This document shows, in pieces, positions 1-19,600 of a stretch of 64,000 nucleotides of DNA. The number at the start of each line of letters is the position of its first letter. The stretch's first letter is position 1. The notes under the pieces are model-generated. The model was given only the letters and a program-made list of their open reading frames with translations, did not search any database and had not been told where the DNA came from. The position numbers and the translations under genes were made by a program. This DNA is from Opisthocomus hoazin. Lineage: Eukaryota > Chordata > Aves > Opisthocomiformes > Opisthocomidae. The stretch spans positions 7,877,531-7,941,530 of the forward strand of contig NC_134422.1 in assembly GCF_030867145.1 (NCBI RefSeq), written 5' to 3'.

Positions 1-45
1 GAGCCCCAAATTGTCTTAATGATGCTTTTTTCCCAAAAGTGATAG

Positions 46-7267
<7,222 letters not shown>

Positions 7268-7656
7268 GGGCTGAGAACTGGATTGTAGAACTGACTAGTT
7301 ACGTGCTGGGAAATGCATTCCTTGCTGCGTTCTCGCAATGGTTGCTGTATAGCTAACATCTGAAACTGCTGTGAATGCTTTACTGTGGAATGCGCCACTG
7401 TGCGGATAGTAATTTGTGATCGCTCATTTACACTGAGCACAGCCGGAAAGTTTTTAAGGAAGTGACACACTTAATATATTAGTTTCATTATTAATTCTGG
7501 GTTTCACTGCCATCAGAGGAGAACCATTCAATAGCTCTTTTCAGCATCAAGCTATGTAGATGCTTCTGTTTTACGAGAGGAATTTTGCATTGTTCTTCTA
7601 TTGTATTTAGTAGATTTTTTGTGCTATAGATTTTTACTGTTTTTCTTATTAACATA

Positions 7657-7662
7657 AATAAA
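7657..7662 (+). promoter_or_regulatory. MCM6: MCM6 poly(A) signal AATAAA
   Basis: A canonical hexamer lies 390 bases after the stop codon, so the 3'UTR is about 0.4 kb. A GT-rich stretch (TGTCCGGGGGTGG) follows about 20 bases downstream, as expected for a cleavage site. Confidence 0.75.
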
Positions 7663-7689
7663 AGATCATTAAATGTCTAGAGATGTCCG

Positions 7690-9930
7690 GGGGTGGATTT
7701 GGCGTCACTCGTATGTGGGATTATTATTTTCTATGCCTGTGCTTTGAGGCTGAAAAAGTAGTGATCTAAATGGTTAGTGTCTTCAGAAAGATTAAACTTC
7801 CTGGATGACAGATGGTATTTTTTAAGAAGTTTGTTTTTTTTTTAACTTTCAGTAATGGATAATGAGAAACTCTGATTGCTTCTCTTCCTTTTTAGATGGA
7901 CTTAAGATGTGTATGCTCCTGTTGCATATATAAAATAGAAAATTGAAAATAGCCAAGCCCAAAGCAAGGCTTTAAATCAGCAGGTCAGAAAGCTCCATCT
8001 TGATGAATGTCTTGACTTGTAAGTGAATTGAAAACTGCCATCATTTGTGAGGGATTTTTAAGACTATATTTGTAAACTTGTTTGTAGATTTTTCTGTAAG
8101 AAAATTTTACTTAAATTTTCTGTTGTTCTCAATTATTTGCTGTATGCTACGGGAGTCTTAAATAATCTATTAAGAGTTAAAAATAGCTGAACGTTTGCCT
8201 TGTCAATCTGATACCAGCACCGAAGAAACATTTGTAATGGCATGAAACATACCAAAGCTATATACTTTAACTACAAATAGTGTGAAATAACTGTCTCTGA
8301 AGCAGATCCAGACATGGAGCTGGTTTGTAAGATGGTCATCTTTTTTCCTGTTAGTCTCTTCCACCTTTGGAGAGATATGCTTTGGCCTAACTGTCATTAG
8401 AGATCATTTAACTATCATTTAACTAAAGGTTACAGTTATATTTGTGGAACAGAAGGAATCATAAACATTTGTCACCAACACCACTACCACATCACTGGGC
8501 ATTAACTCACCAGCTCTAGCTGCAGTAACTTCTCTCCACAACTTTATTTCATAAACTGCATCTCGGCAAATGCTACAGTTCGTTAGAAATTGACACCCAC
8601 CAGCAACATCAGTGTCATGTTATTCCATATTGTTCGTTTACTTTCAAAATAAGGACAGGAATATGTTTGTACTTCATTTCCATGTTTTCTCTTCCCCCCC
8701 AGTCTTTGTTTGGTGATAACTATTTTTCACATGGAGAAAGTAGCTTTTCTGCTTCTTTCCCCAGTTCTATATGCTTCATAGGCTAGGAGGGGTGTTCTCG
8801 GAGTTAACGCTGCTCTACTGAAAAACAAGCAGCAGGTGGTGCTGCAAAGATCCTATCCAAACTTCTGAGGCTGTTCGGGGCGGGGAGGGGGGAAAGGCGC
8901 AAGAGAGTGCTTAAGTTGTTCAGAACAGCAAGCACAATGTTTCAGCAAGCTTTTCTCGGCTTCCTGAAAAAAATAGTCACCTGGGAATCAAACAGGGTCG
9001 AAGTACACAAATTAGCAATCCCTGTATAAGACTGGCTATTTGAGTAACAGCAAATGTAGAGAGACATTTTTTCCTGTAACTTTATATTGCTTGACAGAGC
9101 AATAAGTTTCCCAGATGATTCCAGATATACTGTAGACAAAAAGCTGATAGTTACAGGAAATAAACTGGGCAATGGAACTGACTTTTCAGTATAGTTATGT
9201 AGAACTTTGTGCTTAGTTGATTTAAATATGTTCTGTATTTAGGCAGCACAGACAGCAGTTTGAGGTAAATGTTCTCAGCTCTTCAGCTTTGCTGTATTGG
9301 AATGTAGAAGAGTCAAGCTGTCTCTGCCCTGCAGCAGTTCAGGTAGGTGATCTGTATGTGTCCACCCTGCTGAGAGAGCCTGTGTTCTCAAGGCTGAAGG
9401 GAGGAGTACTTTGGAAAGCAATAAAATGACACTGTTCAAATTCCTTGATGTTATCGGGCATGAGGATGCGCATTGTTGCTGCTGCCTGAATTCACATAAC
9501 AACCACTCTTCCAAGTGGGTAAGGTGCCACAGCTCAGATTTCCTTTATGCACCCAAGAATTATGGCACAGACGTGCCTCTTGCTGGCCTGCCCACCCTGA
9601 GCTGTGGCGGCACCCAGCCCCGGCAACGCAGATAGCCCTGCTTTTGTTATCCTCTGCATCCAAAGCTGGGCTGGGATTTCTCTTAAGCCAAAAAAGGCCC
9701 AAGAGGAGATGAAAAGCGTTGTCTACTTATCTTCCTCTGAAATGGAGGCAGTATCAGCAAATGTCAGTTGATGTTCCAGCATAAGGCGGAACCTGAGCAT
9801 CTCAGAAAATGTTTTCACATGACCTTTCTCCAACTAATTGTTTGACAGTGTTTTTTGTATTCATCCATTTGTTAGTTCAGCTGTTGATTGAAGGTCCTGA
9901 TTTGTTATCGTTCTGGTGTCAGCTAGGCCT
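7690..9930. other. MCM6-LCT intergenic spacer
   Basis: Only two things are recognisable in this 2.2 kb: the duplicated LCT 5' end (8195-8375) and the LCT promoter at its right end. No ORF, tRNA or transposon was identified. Short C- and G-rich runs occur near 8694 and 8878. Confidence 0.6.
8195..8375 (+). pseudogene. Decayed duplicate of the LCT promoter and exon 1 start
   Basis: From TAGTGTG at 8278 through the ATG at 8314 and on to about 8370, the sequence aligns with 9992-10083, which spans the real LCT start. I count roughly 16 differences in 92 bases, nearly all transitions, and the spacing from TAGTGTG to ATG is identical (36 bases). The copy still opens MELVCKMVIFF, against [11 protein letters not shown] in LCT. 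It then carries one extra base in the T/C run near 8346 and stops at TAG after 28 codons. Weaker similarity continues upstream to about 8195 (ACATTT, GTAAT, CAGC blocks), but the HNF1-like site is not kept. No second exon of a duplicate gene was found, so this looks like a relic tandem copy rather than a working gene. Confidence 0.72.
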
Positions 9931-9937
9931 GGGAACA

Positions 9938-9991
9938 TTTATCTGTGTAATAGATAATTTCAGTTAAATATTACTTCTGCCATAATATAAG
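9938..9991 (+). promoter_or_regulatory. LCT: LCT proximal promoter with GATA, HNF1-like and TATA-like motifs
   Basis: In order, I see TTATCT (a reverse GATA site, 9939-9944), AGATAA (GATA, 9952-9957), GTTAAATATTAC (9963-9974), which is close to the HNF1 palindrome GTTAATNATTAAC, and ATATAAG (9985-9991), which serves as a TATA-like box 37 bases before the ATG. GATA factors and HNF1-alpha are established activators of the mammalian LCT promoter in enterocytes. The implied 5'UTR is very short, as in mammals. Binding itself is inferred. Confidence 0.65.
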
Positions 9992-10027
9992 TAGTGTGGA
10001 ATACCTGTTTCTGAAGCAGGTCCAGAA

Positions 10028-10691
10028 ATGGAGCTGATTTGTAAGACAGTTGTCTTCTTTCTGTTAGTCTATCCCAGCCTTGGCATAGATGGGGAATTTG
10101 CTCAGAATTTTATCGCCATTGCTGGACCTCTGCCCAGCGAGTTAGGAAACAGATCGCAACTGCAGAACCAATTCCTACCTGAGGAAGATCAGGGCCCTGC
10201 TGTGGCTGAAGCCCATGATTACCTGTGCCAACAAGACCTTGTGGCTTCTGAGCTGCCCCACTACTTCTCCCGCCTTCGTGAGATTGGGGTGACGCATTAC
10301 AAAATCTTCCTGCCGTGGGCACGTGTTCTGCCGAAGGGGGATGCCAGGAAGCCAGATGAAGCTCAAGTGCAGTGCTACCAGGAGCTGCTCAAGATTCTGG
10401 CTGCTGCAGGCCTCAGGCCAGTGGTGGTTCTGCATCACCAGCGTGTCCCTGGCGCTGTGGCTGCGCAGGCCAGGGGTGGGAAAGCCAACACTTTTGCTGA
10501 CCTTTTTGTGGAATACGCAGAGTTCAGTTTCCGAGTTTTTGGGGATCTGGTCGGTGTGTGGCTCACCTTCAGTGACCTTCCAGAGGTCCTTGAAAGCCTG
10601 CCTTATGAAGACCCCCAGTACCGAGCCCAGGCCCTAGCTGCCACTCATGAAAGAGCTTACACCACCTACCACGAGAAATACTCGCCAGTGG
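10028..10691 (+). CDS. LCT: LCT exon 1: signal peptide and domain I
   Basis: The ATG was chosen because it aligns with the human start and opens a signal peptide ([19 protein letters not shown]). Domain I follows, with [13 protein letters not shown]. The usual NEP acid/base motif is replaced by TFSDLPEV, so domain I is non-catalytic as in mammals. The exon ends in phase 1. Confidence 0.95.
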
Positions 10692-13600
10692 GTAAGGAGA
10701 ATGGGGAGAGGGATTTTTTTACATGACTTTCTCACAAATATTTTGTGGTAGGATTAAATGGCAACTGCTGTCTGCAACGCTCTTGTGAATATGCCGTCAG
10801 TGCTCTCAGAATTGCATAGAAATCCTTGAGTAACAGGTTTCTTCAAATCCCTTATTTTGACACTTGTTTTATAATTACTGATAATCGCATTTTACTTGAA
10901 ATGATAGCCAAAATAGTTGGAGATAATATATATGTGTATGTCTGCATATTTAGATTTAATCTTTTAAGCGTCAGGGAAGTATTAAATAGCCTCCAGTTGA
11001 TTTGAGCAGCAAACTAGTACTCCAAAACCAAACATCATAACACTTCTGTATGCTTTTTCTCTAAGGTCTGTTGTCTACGTACTCTCAATTTAAAGACCAG
11101 CAGATGCCCCCGATGAACTTTGGTCTCATACTGTTTATATCCCAAACCTTAAATGTATTGTATAATAGAAGTGGGAATAGGATTTAGGAAGAATTTTTGT
11201 TTTCTGTCCAGTCATCTCATTTTCAAAGCCTTATTCCTTATTTCAGTGTCATTGAAAGCTGGGATTGCAACTGCTACCATTTCAGTTAAGAGTGGATGAT
11301 CATGCCAGCAGTCAGTGGCTGTGCTGTAACCTTTTATGTATGATGGGTGCAGGCTTTTTCGTTAAGGCGTGATGTGTTCCAAGGAATAGAGCTTTGGAGG
11401 TCCAGATCTAGCTGAAGAATCAGGTCAAATTCACCTATTAGCCTTCCACCCAAAACAGGGAAATCCTTAAAAATGTATTGACATGATCATGGTTTAAAAT
11501 TACACTTCTTATTTAATTGAAGTGAAATGATTTTATTTAACTTTAAAAAGGTAAATAAACCAACATGAAAAAACCCTTACTTTTTAGCTTAAAGTGAAAA
11601 TAAATTATCAGTTAAAAATACTTTCAAATTACTCAGATCCACTCTCATTCTATTTTTTTCTCTGTGTACAATGACAAAGTCATAATAATCAAGCTATTTT
11701 CTAGATAATAGTATATTCAGTGTACCTCTTCCTGACCCACAGAGGAAAGACTAAAAAATTCCTGATGTATACCTCAAACCATGAAGAAACAAGGCACAAG
11801 AAGTCTCCTGAGAGATAATAATAATGTGAGGAATTCTGCGATGTCCTTCGGTTACTTCCTCCTTGCAGACACTGGGGTTTTAAACTAATTAAATCTTAAC
11901 TCTACCTGTGTTACACAGAGCAAGAGGATTTCACCTGTTCCATGTTGGGCACCCAGGATTTTCTAAGCAGCTCTTCTCTTGGGTCTGCCTTCTTTGGGCT
12001 TGGAGTTTTTTTGTCTCAGGCAGACAACAAGCAGAGCTGACTGAGTCCTGTTTTGTCAAAATTTTACTTAATTTATTTATTTTTAATTCTTGTGTTTGTC
12101 AGGAATACTTTGCAGCACAGTTCACACTAGCCGGGGATAGCCCTTAGAAGTTGCCCAGCTTCCCTCCTGCATCACCTGTCCCTCCAAGGCATCCCAGCAT
12201 CTCTGTAGCACCCAGCACAGAATGGATTTTAAAAAATAACCACTGTAGAACAACCGCAAAGGCACAAAAATTAAAGATATTACTTATAATTATACATGGA
12301 GTGGAAGGGTACCCCCTGGATCGCTGTATTCAGATCCATCTTCCTGCAAGCAACAGTGCCAAGGTGTTCATGAGCAGTTCTGATAACAAGATTTATTGAC
12401 AGAGACACCTTAAACTCTGCCTTGAATTTCTGCCTTCTCCAACTCTCTGTTGAAATCATAGTGGGTATTCTGAAATCAGCTACCTAAGACACTGTCTGAT
12501 GATCCACGTCTTCAATAATTTCCAACTGATTTTAAAATAAATGCAGTGAACTGAAATTTTTTATTTGTCCTTAACATACTACCAAAAGACTGCCTCTTTT
12601 TTTTTTTTTTCCAAGGAGGAAAGCTATCCATTGCTTTAGGAATGGGTCATGTCTTGGATAGTGCTTCATCAGAATTTCTTTCAGTTTCTCTTCAGGTAAC
12701 ACCTTAATAGAAATTTTTTCTAAAATTATGTAAATTTTATTTTATTTAATTTGGTTTTTTGTGTATGGGATCAAGTGACTTGTTGCAAGTTAAAAAAAAT
12801 ATTAGCAAGTTGGCCAATTAACCAATTTGGGAAATTTTACTTAATTGATTAGTCTGATCATGTGAAGCTTGCTGATTTAAAATATTACTTCAGCATCCTT
12901 TTTTGGCTAGTAAGCACTGATTAAGATATATGGAGACGTATTTGCTCTCATAATCAGCAATTTTAGCAATACACATGCTTAAATGACAAGGTGTCTGCAA
13001 AAAGCATACTCGTTGTTATTTTCTCTGCAAGTCTAGTTAATGTACCACCAAAAAAATAGATACCTTTTTTTAAAATAACTGCTATTTTAAAAAAGCTGCT
13101 TATATGTTAAAACAGAGACTGAGCTGTGCTAAAAGTGATCTAGTTGCATGAGGATGGCACAACATGAGGAGAACATAATCTCTACAAAGACGATGACATC
13201 CTTTCTGTAAAGACCAAACCCTCCAGCAGTAGTTCTCTTCACACGGAGGATGTTGATGTAGGACACAGTGAACAAATGACAGTGCAGGTTTTTTACTTGT
13301 ACTCACAGTCTTTCAAAATTTAGTAATATGGTGATAAGGAATGTTGTAGGCATGACATCTCAAGGGTATAAGCAAGCTGTGGTTTGTAGAGAGAGGAAAG
13401 ATGCTGTATTAGATAAGCTGCCTAAACTAGAAGAAAACCTTGCACTAAAAAATAAACTGAAAGCTTCTCAGGTGTTTTTCAAACTTTGTCAGCTGATTTG
13501 ATACGAGAATACTATCTGTTCCCTTGAACTTGACTTTTGGTGGGAGAATGCTTGTAGTTTGGAATCATTAAAGATTTCAGAGGTGAACTTTCCCCAAAGG

Positions 13601-16600
13601 ATTATTGATAAGGCCTAGCTGAACAACAGAGTTGCAAAGGTTTCTCTGCCTGATTAATCATAGACTTCTTCAGTCTTACTAATTAAAAATTAACTGTAAA
13701 TAATTTATATTAAATTTGTAAAATACTCATAGAATTTAATTTAGCTGTTTAGATTTTACTTTGCTCAGGAGAGATACAAAATGCATCTTCCCCTACGGTA
13801 TCCAGTTTGTTTTCATTGTATTGTCTAGGGGTCCCATAAAGCTGTATGACTTCTTACTCCAGCAATGTGTCTTTATCAATCATTTCACAATTTTATATAT
13901 ATTTTAATGTAAAACCTGCAAAAAATACATTTTACCTTAGGATCATTCTTTTGCTTTTCTTGTTTCCAGCATTCTGTAGACTTTCTATCTCTCAGCCTTC
14001 AGTACCGTTGTGGAAATGAAACAGATTTCTACAAGAAATTGAGTGAATTCCAGGTAACATTATGCATAGTTTAAAATTAAATCAGCAGACAACAGACCAT
14101 AAATAGAAGGGGAATTTCGTATTTCTTGATGCATGCCTAAACAGTTCTGATTAGCTGTGACAGCTCAGACAACAGCTACACTAGGAAACAGCTGCACACT
14201 CCTCACTTACTTCTCTGTTGCTATTCTGACTTAAAAACAGGTGTTTGAAAGTGCTGGAAGGGGTCATCTTGGTCAGTGCTCATTATTGATGCATTAACGA
14301 CTGGAGTAGCATAATTCTTTTGTCCAGGACTGAAAACCCTTCTCTCTCACATCCTAGGTGTTTGATAAGCTGTTAGGATAATACCTAGACACTAAAGACA
14401 CTATTTTATTCTGGTATGGGTTCTGCAACTGTATTACCAAACTTCACAACTCCTCATCAGTAGAGGCAGTGCTAGAAATGTCAGTGAGGGTGAGTTTGTG
14501 AAAGTATTAGATCACATGGCAGCGACAATGTCAGTGATGCTATAGGTTAGTACCTGATATTAAACCTCTGGTAGTGAATTGCATTCTTAAAATCCGCAAG
14601 ACGAGAGTCATCCAGCAGCAGAATAAGGAGCTACCCATGTGACTCACGACGGTTGGACCTTATGATCTTAGAGGTCTTTTCCGACCTAGGATTCTATGAT
14701 TCATTCTCTTTAGAGAATCCCAGCATGCTGCAGTTACTCTAGAAGTCTGGAGTGGGCCATTTATGGCATCAGATGCTTATGAAGTAAGCTTTCAAAAAAG
14801 GACATAGTTCCTTGTGCCTTTTTGATGACAGGTTGAACACTGAAGGTTTCTGGGGTTGATGTTTGATTTGCATTGGGCTTTTTTTGATCAGAGAAAAACA
14901 GTGAGCGGTATTTAATGCTTACTCTGTTGTTTTATAAATTTAATTTTGAAGAACTTCGTCACCGATTCTCAGTCTTCTAGGTATTTCCTATTCTGTGTTA
15001 AAAGCAACAAATGCCAAGGGCATGGTTTTACCAGCTGGCCAATGCTTATTTTCATACAAATCCCTGGCTTCTCTTTTGCAGAATGTCTGGAAGGACATAG
15101 AGATCTTGGTTTTTAGTCTAAAGTTCCTTGGTTGTGGTTCTATGGAAGAGAATCCTTTCATACCATTAGCTGCCATTGTCACAGGTGAGTGACATATTTC
15201 AAGAAGGAGAGTTTTTTAGCTAAGCTCTGCATGGCACATTATAGAGGAAATTCAAAATTGTCCAGTCCAGAATGCTGCTATTAGATGAAATAACTTTATG
15301 GTTATATATGGTCAAGGAGCAATGGGCACAAACTGAAGCATAGGAAGTTCCGTCTGAGCACGAGGACGAACTTCTTCCCTCTGAGGGTGACAGAGCCCTG
15401 GCACAGGCTGCCCAGGGAGGTTGTGGAGTCTCCTTCTCTGGAGATATTCAAGACCCGCCTGGACAAGGTCCTGTGCAGCCTGCTCTGGGTGACCCTGCTT
15501 CGGCAGGGGGGTTGGACTGGGTGACCCACAGAGGTCCCTTCCAACCCCTACCATTCTGTGATTCTGTGATTCTATAGTTTCTTTCATAGCCTTCTTGGAA
15601 AATTAAGGGTGGATGGTGAGCGCAGAGGGAGGGGAAGCAGGAAATCTTCCCCAAAAATTTTCATCATTTTGATCAGCCTCAAGTTGTGGCAGGGGAGGTT
15701 TAGATTGGATATTAGGAAAAATTTCTTCACCGGAGGGTTGTCAAGCACATGAACAGGCTGACTAGGGAGGTGGTTGAGTCACCATCCCCGGAGGTATTTA
15801 AAAGACCTGTAGGTGTGGCGCTTAGGGACATGGTTTAGTGGTGGCCTTGGCAGTGTTAGGCTTACGGTTGGACTCGGTGATCTTATAGGTCTTTTCCCAC
15901 CTAAATGATTGTATGATTCTATGGTCATTTTTTAACATGAAACTGTAAATATCTAATAAAAAACCCAACACATTTGATCTGAGAAAGATAGCTATTAGTT
16001 ATGAAAAGCACCTTGTTTCTAAATGTGCAATTGTATGTACAAGTAGTGTCATGCAGACTATGGCATCTAAGTTGTGATTAAGTCCATCACTTACCTTTTG
16101 TTTGTTTTCAGCTATTAATAAAGAAGAGACACATATGATTGGGTATGATGTTAATGAGTTCTTGGACTTCTCATCATCTCATGTTTTAAGGTACAGTTTT
16201 TGTCCCTTAAATCAGATACTATAGTAAAATGCTGTCCTCTAGAAACCTGTGTGCAGGCAGACACAAGAGAGTTTTAACAGTAAAACCTGCTGTTATTTGC
16301 TGAAAGGACTGGAAAGGAACGCCTTTCTGCTGAGGCCAGTCTCTTGCTATCACAGGCAATCCTCTATCCTACTATTACAGGCTGTGTAATCCTCTTCCAC
16401 TCTCTCATCCTTGCTTACCCAGATTGCACCGTCAAGCCAACTGTAACAAGTACATTTTCCAAGGCAACTGTTCTTTTCAAGACCGAAACATTTAAAAATA
16501 AATAAATAAAATAAAACAAAACAGAGAGTTTCCTAGGAGAGAAGCCAGTTGTGCCTACAGAAACGTAGATGTTATTGTGCAGGGAGATGCTAAGGATTAC

Positions 16601-19600
16601 AGAAGCAGGATTTATTAGTTCTGGCTTATCCCGTGGAAACTCGTGACAGCAGTAGTAGCGTGTGAAAATGCTACACGCTGCAAGGATTTTGTTTGCACTT
16701 CTGACCTAACTGTAAAGATTTATGAGAATCTACCTGTGCAAAGAAATGCATTAGACATATAGCTCTTGAGCTGTTCTGCAGTTAGCTCATTGCAGTCCAC
16801 CTTCATCTGCTAGCTGGAGGGCAGTAGGTTGGACTGATCAGATGACAAAGGAGCTATATCTAAAGTGGCTTATGTCAGCTGAGGGAGAAGCAAATGATTC
16901 TTCTGTCCTCCATGTTTGCAAGCTCTGTGGCACTAGCATCCATCTTGGAGTTTGTAACTTCTTTTTATTCTATTTCCAGCAAAACAAATACTGTACAGGA
17001 GAAACAAGTTGCTGTTCTTGCCCCTCGCTCCTCCTATCAAACAGTCTGGGAAATGTTTGCTCAACAGTCTGAAGTGGAGAGGGATTCTTTTCTACAAGAT
17101 GTTTTCCCAAGTGGTTTCCTCTGGGGCACGTCCACAGGTGCCTTTAACATTGAAGGAGCTTGGGCAGAGGATGGGAAAGGAGAGAGCATCTGGGATCAGT
17201 TTGGGCATGCAGGTCATGTCTACATGAACCAAACGGCAGACGTGGCATCTGACAGCTATTATAAAACCAGCTATGATGTTTACCTGCTTAGGGGTCTTCA
17301 TCCTCAATTGTACAAGTTTTCTGTATCCTGGCCTAGAATTTTCCCTGCTGGCACCAATGAGACCATCAACTCCAAGGGTGTTGATTATTACAATCAATTA
17401 ATTAACCGGTTGCTAGACTCTAACATTGAGCCCATGGTGGCTTTGTTCCACTGGGACCTCCCACAAGCTCTTCAGGTTCTTGGTGGCTGGCAGAATGACA
17501 GTATCATAGATGCTTTCGTAGACTATACAGACTTCTGCTTTGCCACTTTTGGGGATAGGGTCAAGATCTGGATTACTTTCCATGAGCCTTGGGTTATCAG
17601 CTACGCTGGCTATGGCACCGGAGAGCATCCTCCAGGAATCACTGACCCAGGAGTAGCATCTTACAAGGTAGGGACACAGGAATAACTAGGATCCTGCAGC
17701 TGACATTGTTGTGTTGTTTTCCTCTGATGTTTCTGTACTTTAACAAGCCTAGTATGGCTTCTGAGACAACGATTTGCTTGTTGGATTTATGATACTCGCA
17801 AAAAAATGGGTTAGTTAATGGGTGCTAGATGTCTTTATTTTATTTTTCTATTTTGAAAGCTGATGTTGATAGATAGCCAGATTCTTCTGCTTAATCCAAA
17901 ACCTGCTGCACTCCGGCTATGATTATTTGTTTTGTCAAGCTTGCTTCTTTTGAATGGAGACAACATTCTCACAGGGCAATAATCTTAATGCTTAAGAGTT
18001 CTTGTGCAAAGCAGTGTGTCACACATTCCTCCGCTTTCTGCCCGCAGGTGGCTCACACAATTCTGAAGGCTCATGCCAAGGTCTGGCACCTGTATAATGA
18101 CAGATACCGCGCTCAGCAGCTGGGAAGGGTGGGGCTGGTGCTGAACTCGGATTGGGCTGAACCCAGGACTCCAACCAACTCTGAGGACATGAGGGCATCA
18201 GAGAGGTACCTGCAATTCATGCTTGGCTGGTTCGCTCACCCTATATTTGTTAATGGCGATTACCCAGATATCCTGAAGGCTCAGATCCAGGAAGTAAACC
18301 AGCAGTGCTCCGCAACAGTTGCGCAGCTGCCTCTGTTTACAGAAGAGGAGAAGTCCTGGGTGAAAGGGACTGCAGATTTTTTTGGTCTTTCCCATTACAC
18401 TTCCCGCCTGGTCAGTGCTGCGACTAACGGGACCTGCGCACCAGGCTACGAGAGCATCGGGAACTTCTCCTTGCATGTAGATCCTTCTTGGCCACAGACT
18501 GCCTCTTCTTGGATCCATGTGGTCCCTTGGGGATTAAGAAGGCTGCTCAAGTTTGTGTCCCAAGAATACACAGGGACACAGATCCCGATTTATATAGCAG
18601 GAAATGGTATGCCGACCGAAGATACAGGGGATCATATTAATGACACTCTGCGAGTGGATTATTTCCGCAGGTACATCAATGAGGTGCTAAAAGGTATGGA
18701 GAAATTTAAGTAATTTCTTTTTTTTTAGTAATGGCAATTGGTTTTTCTGTCCCTTCCATGGTGGTTAACTTTAAAACATCACTACTTGTGTAATGATATC
18801 AGGTCAGCTGCCTATTGTGTACGTAGTGTGACCTCATATACTTCAGACTATTTGGTGTCCAGTATGGAACACTTCTTTCTGTTTAGATACAGGAATGGGT
18901 TTTTCGTATGTATGGATTAATGTAGCCTGGACCCTAATGTCAGTCCCTCTGTGAGAACAGTGGTTTTTTATTCAGCTTCCCTAAAGATGATTTGCCTGCA
19001 GGCAGGCTCTTGCCTACAGAGATCTCACAGATCAGGACTGAAGGATGCCTTTGCTGATTAAGCAGATCTAACTGACAGCATCCTGTACCATTTCAGGTTA
19101 GAATTTTTAGGGAGGTATTTGTATCTCAATTGTTTTGAGCAAGGTTAAAGGCATGCCTGTATCTTTGCAAACTGCTTATCAATGCATGTAAAAATAATAT
19201 TAGTGACGGAAGTTCTGGACAGGTATAGAGATTTGAGATTTCAAATAGAGATGTGACTGATGCTGTCTTGAGATACACAAATCCGTACTGTCAGGAAAAC
19301 TTTATTAAATATATGGTATTAAATAGGTTGGTGATCGGTGTACGGCATTTGATCTCCTTGTCCTAGTTCTCAACATACTGACAGAAGTGTTAAAAGAGCT
19401 ACTGACAACACAGTTTAGCATTGCAGTTATGCCTCGGTAGAACGGACTGCACATGGGAAGTGAACTTTTCTGGAATGAGAGAGTGCTAGTGCTTTTTTGT
19501 AGGCAACGTGAGGAAGGATGCTGGACTTGCCTCTGCTGGTACTGGATATGCTGTTCTGCTAAAAGAAATTCTCCTGTGCTCAGGGAAGATAGGCAAGCAC

